From: an uncultured Collinsella sp.
GTDB lineage: Bacteria > Actinomycetota > Coriobacteriia > Coriobacteriales > Coriobacteriaceae
Direction of reading: 5' to 3'
Length of the DNA: 38,727 nt
NCBI GenBank assembly: GCA_900545505.1
Contig: UQZC01000001.1
Location: 1-38,727, forward strand
Shown one piece after another: positions 1-13,275 of the stretch. How positions within the stretch are numbered: the first letter of the stretch is position 1; each line of letters opens with the position of its first letter. The translations under genes and the position numbers were made by a program. Below the pieces are notes generated by a model. It was not told where the DNA came from. It worked only from the letters and a program-made list of their open reading frames with translations, and searched no databases.

Positions 1-135
1 TTGCCCTGCTGTTGGTCTGCGGCGGCATCATCATCGTTCATTCGAACGACAGAGCCCACACTCATTTTCTATTCAGCCCTAGTCATCGCGCAAAGCCCCT
101 TCGGCAGCACACGGTGCAACCGAGTCACCGCAGAC
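1..135. other. Window edge, no assignable gene
   Basis: No gene can be assigned here. One plus-strand frame from position 3 reads as a short hydrophobic stretch (ALLLVCGGIIIV) followed by polar sequence, which could be the tail of a membrane protein starting outside the window. The frame then runs on antisense through carB without a convincing end, so I do not call it. Confidence 0.3.
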
Positions 136-220
136 CGGGGCGGGAGGGGCCGAGTTTCCTCCTGAGCGACTCTGCTTGCAGCCGGAGCGAAAGGGGGAAA
201 TCTCGGCCCCTCCCGCCCCG
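136..220. repeat. 19-bp GC-rich inverted repeat downstream of carB
   Basis: Two perfect 19-bp arms (136-154 and 202-220) are separated by 47 nt. Pairing continues inward for five more bases after a one-base bulge. It lies just beyond the carB stop codon. No T-run follows on either strand, so it is not a typical intrinsic terminator. It could act as a 3' mRNA-stabilising structure or be a REP-like element. Confidence 0.7.
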
Positions 221-235
221 GCCGGACAGGTCACA

Positions 236-3550
<3,315 letters not shown>

Positions 3551-3551
3551 G

Positions 3552-4991
3552 TTAGTTCTCCTCGGTCTCAGCGGTCTCGGACTCAGCAAAGTTCCAGCCG
3601 GCAAGGCGGTCCTTCGCGGTATCGATGTCCAGGTAGTTCTCCTCGCCGTCCATGAGTCGCGTAAAGGCAGTAAAGAGATAGTGGGCATCGGTGGGGCCAG
3701 GCGAGGCCTCGGGGTGGTACTGGACCGAGAAGCACGGAGCGTCGAGCAGCTGGATGCCCTCGGCGGTGCCGTCGTTGAGGTTCACGTGCGTCAGGCGAAT
3801 GCGGCCAAAGCGCTCGTTCATCACGACCGGCGCGATTCCGCGGCGCACCCAGACGCGCAGATCTCCATCGGCCGCATGCTCGGTCTCGCCGCCGGAAAGC
3901 TCGGGGACAAGCTTGCCCAGGCTGGGGAACAGCAGGCCAAAGCCATGGTTTTGTGCGGTGATCTCCACGCGACGGCTTACCAGGTTCATGACCGGCTGGT
4001 TGCCACCGCGGTGACCAAACTTAAGCTTTTCCATCTGGGCGCCGCAGGCCAGGCTGATCATCTGGTGACCAAGACAAATACCAAAGACCGGCACCTTGCC
4101 GATCAGCTGCTGCACCTGCTCGTAGGTCTCCACCACGGCGTCGGGGTCGCCGGGGCCGTTGGACAAAAAGACGCCATCGGGATTCATGTCGAGCACCTGC
4201 TGAGCTGGCGTATCCCACGGCACGACGGTAAGATCGCAGCCGGCGCGCACCAGGCCCTCCAGAATGCCGCGCTTCACACCGCAGTCGTAGGCGACCACTT
4301 TGTGACGGGCAGGAGCGGCAGCCGAAAGCGCAAAGTCATGCGTGGCAGGCAGGTCGGCGGCCACAAACTCGTGAGGCGCGGGGCAGCTTACGGTCTTGAC
4401 CAGGTTCTCGCCTACCAGCGTGGGCGCTGCGGCCAGACGCTCGGCAAGCTCGTCGACGTCGAAGATCTCGGTCGAGATAATGCCCATTTTGGAACCATTG
4501 TCGCGCAGATGGCGCACCAGAGCGCGGGTGTCGACGCCCTCGATAGCGACGATGCCGTGAGCGCGCAGGTACTCCGGCACGCTAACGGCCGAGCGCCAGT
4601 TAGAAGGCGTGGCGCACATGTCGCGAACGATCATGCCGCGCATGGCCGGAGCGCTCGCAGGGCGCACGGCGTCGCCGGGGAAGGCCGACTGGACGTCGGT
4701 CTCGTCGATACCGTAGTTGCCGATCTGCGGATAGGTCATGGTTACGATTTGGCCGGCATAACTCGGGTCGGTCATGACCTCAAAGTAGCCCTCGAGCGAG
4801 GTGTTGAAGCAGACTTCGCCGGTCGCGGTGCCCTCGGCGCCGCATGCACGTCCATAAAAAATGGTCCCATCCTCAAGATACAGGATGCAGGGACCGCAGG
4901 TGCCCTTGCTGGTTTTGGCCAGCATGCGCTGGCAAAGCTCGCTGGGCGCGAAGGTGCGGGCGGCAGCGCCCGCGGTATGGTTGTTCGCCAT
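3552..4991 (-). CDS. carA: Carbamoyl-phosphate synthase small (glutaminase) subunit
   Basis: A 479-aa class I glutamine amidotransferase subunit that hydrolyses glutamine and channels ammonia to CarB. The N-terminal CPSase_sm_chain domain includes GPCILYLEDGTIFYGRACG and FNTSLEGYFEVMTDPSYAGQ. The glutaminase domain contains the nucleophile motif FGICLGHQ and the downstream QYHPEASPGP histidine/glutamate pair, so it appears catalytically complete. ATG at 4991 is chosen because AAGGAG sits six bases upstream; the longer reading lacks a ribosome site. The N-terminus is longer than in E. coli, with an Ala-rich stretch. It is the first gene of the carAB operon. Confidence 0.97.
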   Translation of the reverse strand: MANNHTAGAAARTFAPSELCQRMLAKTSKGTCGPCILYLEDGTIFYGRACGAEGTATGEVCFNTSLEGYFEVMTDPSYAGQIVTMTYPQIGNYGIDETDVQSAFPGDAVRPASAPAMRGMIVRDMCATPSNWRSAVSVPEYLRAHGIVAIEGVDTRALVRHLRDNGSKMGIISTEIFDVDELAERLAAAPTLVGENLVKTVSCPAPHEFVAADLPATHDFALSAAAPARHKVVAYDCGVKRGILEGLVRAGCDLTVVPWDTPAQQVLDMNPDGVFLSNGPGDPDAVVETYEQVQQLIGKVPVFGICLGHQMISLACGAQMEKLKFGHRGGNQPVMNLVSRRVEITAQNHGFGLLFPSLGKLVPELSGGETEHAADGDLRVWVRRGIAPVVMNERFGRIRLTHVNLNDGTAEGIQLLDAPCFSVQYHPEASPGPTDAHYLFTAFTRLMDGEENYLDIDTAKDRLAGWNFAESETAETEEN

Positions 4992-5044
4992 AATTCTCCT
5001 TCCCGGTCTCACAGGACCGGCTTAAAGGTGTGTAGTTAGGCCTC

Positions 5045-5060
5045 GCGGTATTGTAACCGC
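5045..5060 (-). promoter_or_regulatory. Possible carA promoter -10 inside a small palindrome
   Basis: Reading toward carA, a TACAAT hexamer (complement of 5050-5055) sits in the centre of a 5-bp inverted repeat GCGGT/ACCGC, about 55 bp upstream of the start codon. A good -35 is not obvious, so this is a weak promoter call. A repressor-type site overlapping the -10 is possible but inferred. Confidence 0.3.
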
Positions 5061-5149
5061 AAGTATGCCTCATGGCGTTAATTTCATCGAAATGTTTACG
5101 AAATGATAATTATGACTTTCTATGCATAATGTTTTTTAATCCCCGTCCC

Positions 5150-5190
5150 AGAAAAATCATCCCGCGAGGCTTGTGGCTCACGCGGGATGA
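5150..5190 (-). terminator. Intrinsic terminator after the gene at 5198-6163
   Basis: On the minus strand a perfect 9-bp stem (CATCCCGCG pairing with CGCGGGATG, loop 14 nt) is followed by ATTTTTC. It starts 8 bp past the stop codon of the 321-aa gene and separates it from carA. Confidence 0.85.
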
Positions 5191-5197
5191 TGACGTC

Positions 5198-6163
5198 TTA
5201 CTTTCTCTTGTCCTGCTCCAGCAAATCGGACGGTGAGCGATCGGGCTTGCCACCGCGGAAAATCTCGCGGCCATGCAGACGATGCTCCAGGTCACGCTCG
5301 GCCTTTTCCTCGTCAATCTTGGTCTGGCTAACCACCGGGTCCTCAATCAACGACGACACCGAGTTCACCTGCTTCTGAATGCGTTCGGCGATGGTGTCAT
5401 CCATACTCACGATGCGCATCTTCCAGTCGATACTCGTGGCGTTGGATGAGCTCTTGGTCCACACGAACGTCAAAATGGCGCTCTGGTGGCCCCGCGCGGG
5501 GAACATGCCAAAGAAGGAATCGTGCTGAATGTTGCTATCCTCGTCGATATAGGCGTGAACGTTATACACCACGCGGTCGATCTTATCGTTGAGCAGCGCG
5601 TTGGTCGCAAGCGCCGCGGCCTGGATCTGCCCGTTGGACAGCAGCTCGAGCTCGTTGGCAGACGATGTGTCCAACACCGTCACCTCGACCGTGCCCGTAC
5701 GCTCATCGGCTTCATCGACGGTAAAGTCGAGCGGGAACTGCGTAAAGCCGTTGCCCCACTCGAGTCCACCCTTGAGTGCTGTAGAAACGGTATCAACCGA
5801 AACGCTCTCGGACAGGTTGGCGGTATTCAGACGGCGCATCACGCCGTAGCCGATCTGCATGCCCACGATCAGCACCAAAATACCGATAACCACGGCCATC
5901 GCGGTCTTCGTAATGGTATGGCTCACCTGCGAGCCCGAAGGATCGTCCTCGGACAGCGGGTCGATATGTTTTGCCTGGCTCGCACGGTCCTCGCTGCGCA
6001 GCTGCGCTAGCGCCGCTTTGTCACCGCGCTTGGCCGCAGCCTCCTTCTCACGCATGCGCTCGGTACGCTTTTTGGCGAGCGTGGGATCCAAGACGCCGGA
6101 TGCATCGATTTCGGAGAATAACTCCGTCACTTCTTCCGGAGTCAAAGGGTTCTTGTCAGCCAT
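5198..6163 (-). CDS. Membrane-anchored protein of unknown function
   Basis: A 321-aa protein I do not recognise. About 85 residues at the N-terminus are highly charged and probably cytoplasmic (MADKNPLTPEEVTELFSEID, then Lys/Arg/Ala-rich). A single hydrophobic segment (AMAVVIGILVLIVGMQIGYGV) follows, and the remainder looks like an extracytoplasmic globular domain with alternating beta-type sequence and no catalytic motif I can name. The start has an AGGAAG site. It lies 19 bp downstream of the ABC exporter gene on the same strand, so both may be co-transcribed, and it ends at a strong terminator. A type II membrane topology is inferred from the charge pattern. Confidence 0.85.
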   Translation of the reverse strand: MADKNPLTPEEVTELFSEIDASGVLDPTLAKKRTERMREKEAAAKRGDKAALAQLRSEDRASQAKHIDPLSEDDPSGSQVSHTITKTAMAVVIGILVLIVGMQIGYGVMRRLNTANLSESVSVDTVSTALKGGLEWGNGFTQFPLDFTVDEADERTGTVEVTVLDTSSANELELLSNGQIQAAALATNALLNDKIDRVVYNVHAYIDEDSNIQHDSFFGMFPARGHQSAILTFVWTKSSSNATSIDWKMRIVSMDDTIAERIQKQVNSVSSLIEDPVVSQTKIDEEKAERDLEHRLHGREIFRGGKPDRSPSDLLEQDKRK

Positions 6164-6182
6164 AAACTTCCTGTCATATCAA

Positions 6183-7955
6183 TCAGTCGAGCTCGTGCGC
6201 ACGCGCACCTTCGAACTGCATTCGATAGTAACGGGCATAGGTGCCGCCACGGGCGAGAAGCTCCTCGTGCGTGCCACGCTCCACAACGCGACCATGCTCA
6301 ACGGTCGCAATCTCATCGGCATGCTTAATGGTAGAAAGGCGGTGGGCGATGATAATCGTGGTGCGGCCGCGTGCCAGCTCTTCGAGCGACGCCTGCACCG
6401 CCTCCTCGCTCTCGTTATCCAAAGCACTCGTCGCCTCGTCCAAAATCAGGATCTTGGGGTTCTTAAGAAACACGCGCGCGATGGCAACGCGCTGCTTCTG
6501 TCCGCCCGAAAGACGGCTGCCGCGCTCGCCCACGACCGTGTCATAGCCCTGTGGAAGCGACTCGATAAAGGCATCGATGTTGGCGCGACGGGCCGCCTCG
6601 GCGATCTCTTCCGCCGTAGCGCCCGGCTTGCCGTAGGCGATGTTCTCGCCAATCGTACCGTCAAACAGATAGACATCCTGCTGCACCAGGCCGATGGCGC
6701 GACGCAGGCTCTGCTGCGTCACATCGCGCACGTCCTGACCGTCGATGCTAATGGATCCGGCAGCCACGTCATAAAAGCGCGGCAGCAGCGAACAGGTCGT
6801 GGACTTGCCACCGCCCGAAGGGCCAACCAAAGCGATGGTCTGCCCGGGCTTGATGGACAGGTCCATATGGTCGATAACGGGACGCTCATCGGCATCGCCC
6901 TCGCCCAGCTCAACATCCTCGTAGTTAAAGCACACGTCGTGATACTCCACGACGCCGGCAGTCACCTGCAGATCCGTAGCGCCCGGCTTGTCCTGGATAT
7001 CCGGCGCGGTCGAGAGCACCTCGTCCATACGCTTAAAGCCGGCGATGGCCTTCTGATACGTTTCGGCCGAATTGACGAGCGTCTCGAGCGGCGTGCAGAA
7101 CAGCGAAATATAGAGTGCAAAGGTCGCCATATCGACCGCCTGCAGCTGTCCCTGGGCGACCAGCCAGCCGCCCAGCAGCACCACGATCACATAGAGCACA
7201 CCCGAGAGCAGGCCATACGTCGCGGTATAGACGCCCATGGCGTGATACATGTTCTCCTTGGACGAAAGATAGCGATTGTTTGAGGCGCGGAACTTGAAGC
7301 GTTCGGTCTCCTCATTGGCAAAGCTCTTGACCACACGCATGCCCGCCAGCGAATCCTGCAGCTGCGCATTGATGCCGCTGATCTTCTTGCGGTTGTCGCT
7401 AAAGACCTCGCGCATGCGCATGTTCTGCCAAAACATGATGACCGCAAACGCCGCCGTCACCACGGCCATGGCGAGCGCCAGCACCGGGGCGATGGTAAAG
7501 AGGATCACAAACGAGCCGATAATCTCGATACCGCAGATGATGATCCACTCGGGTACGTGATGCGCCGCCTCGCAGATATCGAACAGGTCGTTGACCACGC
7601 GGCTCATCATGTCGCCCGAGCTGTTGCGGTCGAAGTACGCAAAGCTAAAGCGCTCGTACTGGTCAAACAGGTCCTCGCGCATTTTGGACTCCATGCGCGC
7701 GCCCATCACGTGGCCCCAATAGCTCACAAAGTATCGGCAGGCGCAGCGAACGGCATACATCAGCACCAGCCCCACCGCGATCATACCGAGCGCCTGCATA
7801 ATGGCAGCCTGGCCCTGGGTAAACAGCCCACCGGTCAAATTGCGCAGAATAATAGGAAACGCAAGGTCAATGGCGGCAAGCACCAGAGCGCAAACAGTAT
7901 CAGCAACAAAAAGCCCCATCTGGGGCTTGTAATAAGACAAAAACCTCTTCAGCAT
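6183..7955 (-). CDS. ABC-type exporter, fused membrane and ATPase domains
   Basis: A 590-aa half-transporter of the MsbA/LmrA type, expected to work as a dimer exporting a lipid, drug or peptide. The N-terminal half has six predicted membrane segments (roughly residues 15-290). The ATPase half carries Walker A GPSGGGKST near residue 380, signature LSGGQKQR near 480, Walker B ILILDEATSALD and the switch region IIAHRLS. No substrate can be deduced. I chose ATG at 7955 (MLKRFLSYYKP) because the family normally starts there and AAGGTG precedes it. An in-frame ATG at 8054 with a much stronger AGGAGG would add 33 residues of basic, non-family sequence; see the leader entry. It shares a strand with the unknown membrane protein just downstream. 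Confidence 0.93.
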   Translation of the reverse strand: MLKRFLSYYKPQMGLFVADTVCALVLAAIDLAFPIILRNLTGGLFTQGQAAIMQALGMIAVGLVLMYAVRCACRYFVSYWGHVMGARMESKMREDLFDQYERFSFAYFDRNSSGDMMSRVVNDLFDICEAAHHVPEWIIICGIEIIGSFVILFTIAPVLALAMAVVTAAFAVIMFWQNMRMREVFSDNRKKISGINAQLQDSLAGMRVVKSFANEETERFKFRASNNRYLSSKENMYHAMGVYTATYGLLSGVLYVIVVLLGGWLVAQGQLQAVDMATFALYISLFCTPLETLVNSAETYQKAIAGFKRMDEVLSTAPDIQDKPGATDLQVTAGVVEYHDVCFNYEDVELGEGDADERPVIDHMDLSIKPGQTIALVGPSGGGKSTTCSLLPRFYDVAAGSISIDGQDVRDVTQQSLRRAIGLVQQDVYLFDGTIGENIAYGKPGATAEEIAEAARRANIDAFIESLPQGYDTVVGERGSRLSGGQKQRVAIARVFLKNPKILILDEATSALDNESEEAVQASLEELARGRTTIIIAHRLSTIKHADEIATVEHGRVVERGTHEELLARGGTYARYYRMQFEGARAHELD

Positions 7956-7957
7956 AA

Positions 7958-8100
7958 TCACCTTACGCGGTTTTACCAAACCGCGTTTCGTCTCGACGCT
8001 GCAAGTGCTCCATTTGGACAATCTGGCCTTCAATCGTCGGTCGCGTATATCCATACGCTTCCCTCCTCTTTTAGGCCACCTTGTCTCAAATGGAGCACTT
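7958..8100 (-). promoter_or_regulatory. Structured leader of the ABC exporter with a start site in a hairpin loop
   Basis: Reading the minus strand, a long imperfect hairpin has arms 8100-8073 and 8029-8003. It has 14 perfect pairs, a one-base bulge, 5 pairs, a 2-nt mismatch, then 6 pairs. Its 43-nt loop holds an AGGAGG site and an ATG at 8054, and the ATG lies in an inner GCGTAT/ATACGC hairpin. Nearer the gene a second perfect 8-bp hairpin (CGCGGTTT/AAACCGCG, 7966-7985) abuts the ribosome site of the ATG at 7955. The arrangement suggests control of translation start, or a mobile hairpin that landed in the leader. Confidence 0.6.
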
Positions 8101-8120
8101 TCGCTGACTTACACAAACCT

Positions 8121-8136
8121 GCGGGATCATCCCCGC
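8121..8136 (-). terminator. Short hairpin just past the NUDIX gene
   Basis: GCGGG/CCCGC with a 6-nt loop lies 4 bp beyond the NUDIX stop codon. There is no U-run, so termination there is uncertain. Confidence 0.35.
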
Positions 8137-8139
8137 TCG

Positions 8140-8835
8140 TTAAAGCTCGGCCCCGCCTAGTCGGTGCGCGATGCTGTCGCAGGCAAGCGCGCCTACGACG
8201 GTCTTGGCGTCTTCGATCTTGCCGTCGAGCACGGCGTCGATCAGCTCGTGCAGCGGCACCAGGTCCACGTTGACAAACTCGTCATCATCGGGGTTGGGCG
8301 CATCAAACTCGAGCTTGGTAGCCAAGTAGATGTGGATGATCTCATCGCAAAAACCGCAGGACGTGACAATCGACGTCAAAAAGCGAATACGACCAGCCTT
8401 AAAGCCCGTCTCCTCATGCAGTTCGCGCTTGGCGCAATCGAGCGGGTCCTCGCCCGGGTCGAGCTTGCCGGCAGGAATCTCGACCGTCACGCGGTCGATG
8501 GCGGTGCGGTACTGACGCACCAGTACGATCTTGCCGCTCTCGGTCAGTGCCACAACGGCCGCCGCACCCGGATGGCGAACGATATCGCGGGCGCTGCGGT
8601 GACCGTTGGGCAGCTCAACCTCAAGACGGTGGACGTCGAGAATCTTGCCCTTCCAGGCGCACTCCTCCGAAAGAATCTTCTCGTGCAGCTCGGCATCGTG
8701 CGGGTCGTCGTCGCCCAGCACCAGTGCCGGCTCGTCAGCGACCTCGCCACCAGGCTCGCCCTCGGCGTGCCCATACATGCGGCTGTCCTCTTCGACGATC
8801 TGCGCGTCCACGAGCTCTTCGTTCTTCTCGTCCAT
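8140..8835 (-). CDS. NUDIX hydrolase, ADP-ribose pyrophosphatase type
   Basis: A 231-aa protein. The NUDIX box is complete: GKLDPGEDPLDCAKRELHEE continuing into TG, matching GX5EX7REUXEEXGU. The preceding VEIPAG and the later CGFCDEIIHIYLA region are typical of the ADP-sugar pyrophosphatase branch (NudF-like), which hydrolyses ADP-ribose to AMP and ribose 5-phosphate. About 55 acidic residues precede the domain, an unusually long N-terminal extension. ATG at 8835 is preferred over 8844 because AGAGGA lies nine bases upstream of it and only one base upstream of the other. It starts 21 bp after purD on the same strand, so they are likely co-transcribed. Confidence 0.9.
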   Translation of the reverse strand: MDEKNEELVDAQIVEEDSRMYGHAEGEPGGEVADEPALVLGDDDPHDAELHEKILSEECAWKGKILDVHRLEVELPNGHRSARDIVRHPGAAAVVALTESGKIVLVRQYRTAIDRVTVEIPAGKLDPGEDPLDCAKRELHEETGFKAGRIRFLTSIVTSCGFCDEIIHIYLATKLEFDAPNPDDDEFVNVDLVPLHELIDAVLDGKIEDAKTVVGALACDSIAHRLGGAEL

Positions 8836-8856
8836 CCGTCTCATTCCTCTCGGATT

Positions 8857-10161
8857 TTAGGCATCCCAGGCGTCGCGGCCGCGCAGCGCGCGCAGGCCGA
8901 TGTCGTGACGCAGGGTCTTGCCCTCAAAATCAATCTTCTCGCAGGCCTCGTAGGCAAGGTTGCGAGCGTTCTCGAACGTGTCGCCCAGAGCGGTCACGGC
9001 AAGCACGCGGCCACCATTGGTCACGAGCTGGCCGTCCACCACGGCGGTGCCCGCGTGGTACACGGTCACGTTCTCCATGGCCTCGGCATCGGCGATACCG
9101 GTGATGACCTTGCCCTTCTCGTAGCTGCCGGGATAGCCCGCGCTCGTCAGGACAACGGCCACGGCCCACTCGTCACGCCAGTCGAGCTCAATCTGATCGA
9201 GCTCGCGGTTGGCACAAGCCAGCATGACCTCGACCAGGTCGTTCTTAAGGCGCGGCAGCACGACCTGCGTCTCGGGGTCGCCAAAGCGGGCATTGAACTC
9301 CAGCACCTTGGGGCCGGCAGGCGTGAGCATAAAGCCGCCGTACAGGCAGCCGCGGTAGTCGATACCCTCGACAGCGAGCTCGGCCACGGTCTGCTCCATG
9401 ACCTTCACCATCGTGGCGTGCTCCTCGTCAGTCACGATGGGCACCGGGCTGTAGACGCCCATGCCACCGGTGTTGGGGCCCTTGTCGCCCTCGAGCGCGC
9501 GCTTGTGGTCCTGCGAGGTGGCCATGGGGCGAACGGTCTTGCCGTCGGTAAAGGCCAGCAGCGAGCACTCGGGGCCAACGAGCATCTCCTCGATAACCAC
9601 GGTGTTGCCGGCATCGCCAAAGGTGCCGCCAAAACACTCGCGCACGGCCTCCTCGGCCTGCGCAAGCTCGGTTGCCACGATAACGCCCTTGCCCGCGGCA
9701 AGGCCGTCGGCCTTGACGACCAGCGGGGCGCCCTGCTCGCGCACGTAGGCAAGAGCCGAAGCCTCGTCGGTAAACGAGCCGTAGGCCGCCGTAGGGATAC
9801 CGGCGCGCTCCATGAGCTGCTTGGAGAACAGCTTGGAGCCCTCCATCTGGGCGCCCTCGGCACCCGGGCCAAAGCAGGGAATACCCGCCGCGCGCACGGC
9901 GTCGGCCACGCCCGCCACGAGCGGAGCCTCGGGGCCAATTACCACAAGTCCGCATCCGTGGCTCTGCGCAAACGCCGCCACGGCCGCAGGATCGCAGTCG
10001 TCGAGAACAACGTTCTCGCCGCAGCTCGCGGTGCCGCCGTTGCCCGGCGCAATGTAGAGCTTGCCGGCGCGCGGTGATGCTGCGAGCTTGGCTGCCAAAG
10101 CATGCTCACGGCCGCCGCTGCCCAACAACAGGATGTCGATGGTTTGAGTGTCCGCCTTCAA
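8857..10161 (-). CDS. purD: Phosphoribosylamine-glycine ligase (GAR synthetase)
   Basis: A 434-aa enzyme of purine synthesis that joins phosphoribosylamine and glycine using ATP. The N-terminus ILLLGSGGREHALA and the ATP-grasp body (VKADGLAAGKGVIVA, GPNTGGMGVYSP, LEFNARFGDPETQ) are diagnostic, and the length is normal. The start is a TTG at 10161 with AGGAGG five bases upstream; the first residues are MKADTQTIDILLLG. The longer open frame upstream has no ribosome site and would run through the purA terminator. It lies in a purine neighbourhood with purA immediately upstream, separated by a hairpin. Confidence 0.97.
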   Translation of the reverse strand: MKADTQTIDILLLGSGGREHALAAKLAASPRAGKLYIAPGNGGTASCGENVVLDDCDPAAVAAFAQSHGCGLVVIGPEAPLVAGVADAVRAAGIPCFGPGAEGAQMEGSKLFSKQLMERAGIPTAAYGSFTDEASALAYVREQGAPLVVKADGLAAGKGVIVATELAQAEEAVRECFGGTFGDAGNTVVIEEMLVGPECSLLAFTDGKTVRPMATSQDHKRALEGDKGPNTGGMGVYSPVPIVTDEEHATMVKVMEQTVAELAVEGIDYRGCLYGGFMLTPAGPKVLEFNARFGDPETQVVLPRLKNDLVEVMLACANRELDQIELDWRDEWAVAVVLTSAGYPGSYEKGKVITGIADAEAMENVTVYHAGTAVVDGQLVTNGGRVLAVTALGDTFENARNLAYEACEKIDFEGKTLRHDIGLRALRGRDAWDA

Positions 10162-10215
10162 GGGTGCCTCCTCTATGGATGAACGGCCCGCTCCGCGCGA
10201 GCCCTTTGCAAGCAA

Positions 10216-10257
10216 ATATACCCCTCGGCCGCCCGTCCGGGCTGCAAAGGGGTATAT
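10216..10257 (-). terminator. Hairpin between purA and purD
   Basis: A perfect 10-bp inverted repeat (ATATACCCCT / AGGGGTATAT) with a GC-rich 22-nt loop lies about 22 bp past the purA stop. On the minus strand the right side is followed by TTTGCTTG, so it may terminate purA transcription partly before purD. Confidence 0.6.
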
Positions 10258-10279
10258 CGCAATAACCAAATAGTCCCGA

Positions 10280-11566
<1,287 letters not shown>

Positions 11567-11659
11567 GTTTACTCCTTACATTCATGGACTGTCTACGCGC
11601 CACGCCGGCACGCAGAAGCACAAAACATTCCCAGTATACCCGTGCAACGGGCGCCTGTC

Positions 11660-13051
11660 CTACTCCTCGGCATGTGCCCCATCAAGCTCATAGAACTTGG
11701 TGGATGCCGGCAGGAACATCAGATCGACGTCGCCGATCGGGCCCGAACGGTTCTTGGCCACGACGATACGCGTAACGCCCTCGTCGGGTCGATCGTCGCG
11801 CGAGGCCTCGGCCTCGTCGGCGGAGCGGTCCAAGAACATAACGATATCGGCGTCCTGCTCGATGGAGCCCGATTCACGAAGGTCGGAAAGCTGCGGGCGC
11901 TTGCCGGTACGGGATTCGACCTGACGCGAGAGCTGCGACAGCGCGATGAGCGGGATCTTGAGCTCCTTGGCCATGATCTTCAGACCACGCGACATCTCCG
12001 AAACCTCGACGGTACGGCTCTCGGAGCGGCGTCCCGGCGGAGGACTCACCAGCTGCAGGTAGTCCAGGATGATGATTGCCTTCTCCTTGTTATGGAGCAT
12101 GCGGCGGCTCTTGGCGCGAATCTCGGTCACTGTGGTGCCGGGCGTATCGTCAATCAGAATATCGAGCTTGGACAAGGTCTGCGTGGCCTCGTTGATATTG
12201 GCCCACTGCTCGGGGCTAATGCGGCCCATGCGGAAGTCACTGATCGAGATCATGGCGTAGGCGCAAATCAGACGCTGGGCAATTTCTTTGCCCGACATCT
12301 CCAGCGAGAAGAAGCCGACGGTATAACCGGCAGCGGCAGCGTTGAGCGCCAGATTCAGGGCGAACGACGTCTTACCCACAGCAGGGCGGGCGCCGATAAT
12401 GATGAGCTGGCCCTCGCGGAAGCCCATGAGCATGCGGTCGAGTGACGGGAAGCCCGTGGGCACGCCCGCAGCCTGACCACCGGCCTGACACACTTCCTCG
12501 GCCTCGTTATAGGCCTCAACCATAAACTCGGTCAGCGTCTTGTAGCTCGACTTGACCTCGCGTGCCGTGACCTTGAGCAGCTTGCTCTCGGCTAGCTCCA
12601 CGACCTCTTTGGTGTCGGTGGGGGCGTTATATGCCAGCGCGTTGATCTCGTTGGTGGCGCCGATCAGCTCGCGCAGCATCGAATCGCGACGAACGATGGC
12701 GGCATGGTGCTGCCAGTTCACGAGCGACAGAGTCTGACCCATCAGCTCCAAAATGTAGGCCTCGCCGCCCACGGCATCGAGCTTGTTGATGCTTCGCAGG
12801 TAATCGATCAGCGAGATGGAGTCGATGGGAATGCGGCTGTTGTACATATCGACCATCGCGGTGTAGATGGTCTTATGAATGGGCCGGTAGAAATCATCGG
12901 GCTGCAGCTCGACCTGGGCCTCTTCGACCACCTCGGGCGATAGCAGCATAGCGGCCAGTACATTGGCCTCTGCATCTTGGTTTTGGGGAAGACCCAACTT
13001 TGAGCCGCGGTCCTCGACCGTCAGCCCCGTCTCCCTATCGTCATATGCCAT
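11660..13051 (-). CDS. dnaB: Replicative DNA helicase
   Basis: A 463-aa hexameric 5'-3' helicase of the replication fork. The N-terminal DnaB domain starts around LPQNQDAEANVLAAMLLSP. The RecA-like domain contains Walker A GARPAVGKTS near residue 215, Walker B AIIILDYLQL and motif SQLSRQVESR. No intein is present, and length is normal. ATG at 13051 (MAYDDRE) is preferred because GAGG precedes it; the upstream ATG at 13063 lacks a site. It follows rplI on the same strand after a strong terminator, matching the common rplI-dnaB arrangement. Confidence 0.97.
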   Translation of the reverse strand: MAYDDRETGLTVEDRGSKLGLPQNQDAEANVLAAMLLSPEVVEEAQVELQPDDFYRPIHKTIYTAMVDMYNSRIPIDSISLIDYLRSINKLDAVGGEAYILELMGQTLSLVNWQHHAAIVRRDSMLRELIGATNEINALAYNAPTDTKEVVELAESKLLKVTAREVKSSYKTLTEFMVEAYNEAEEVCQAGGQAAGVPTGFPSLDRMLMGFREGQLIIIGARPAVGKTSFALNLALNAAAAGYTVGFFSLEMSGKEIAQRLICAYAMISISDFRMGRISPEQWANINEATQTLSKLDILIDDTPGTTVTEIRAKSRRMLHNKEKAIIILDYLQLVSPPPGRRSESRTVEVSEMSRGLKIMAKELKIPLIALSQLSRQVESRTGKRPQLSDLRESGSIEQDADIVMFLDRSADEAEASRDDRPDEGVTRIVVAKNRSGPIGDVDLMFLPASTKFYELDGAHAEE

Positions 13052-13202
13052 GAGCATCCTCATTCATATCGCTTGCGAGCATCCATAGTATCAGCCACGG
13101 TCCCAAAACGCGCCGCGCGCCGCCAATCATCACCGAACCAAACGGATGAACGGTCCTGTATATAGGACTTCGACGCAACGTTCACCATGACACTCACTCA
13201 GC

Positions 13203-13243
13203 GCAAAAAACAAAAGGGCGCCCTGGTTTCCCAGAGCGCCCTT
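13203..13243 (-). terminator. Intrinsic terminator of the rpsF-ssb-rpsR-rplI operon
   Basis: On the minus strand AAGGGCGCTCTGG pairs with CCAGGGCGCCCTT (one wobble) around a GAAA tetraloop, followed by TTGTTTTTT. It sits about 33 bp past the rplI stop. Confidence 0.93.
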
Positions 13244-13275
13244 CTTAGAACAAGATTGTTGCGTTGCAGCAAATG

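Noticed and set aside
5087..5150. Riboswitch or pyrimidine attenuator before carA
   Set aside because: The stretch is AT-rich and upstream of the likely promoter; no paired terminator/antiterminator was found.
8164..10077. 637-aa plus-strand frame opposite the NUDIX and purD genes
   Set aside because: Crosses two well-supported genes antisense; composition is that of a shadow frame.
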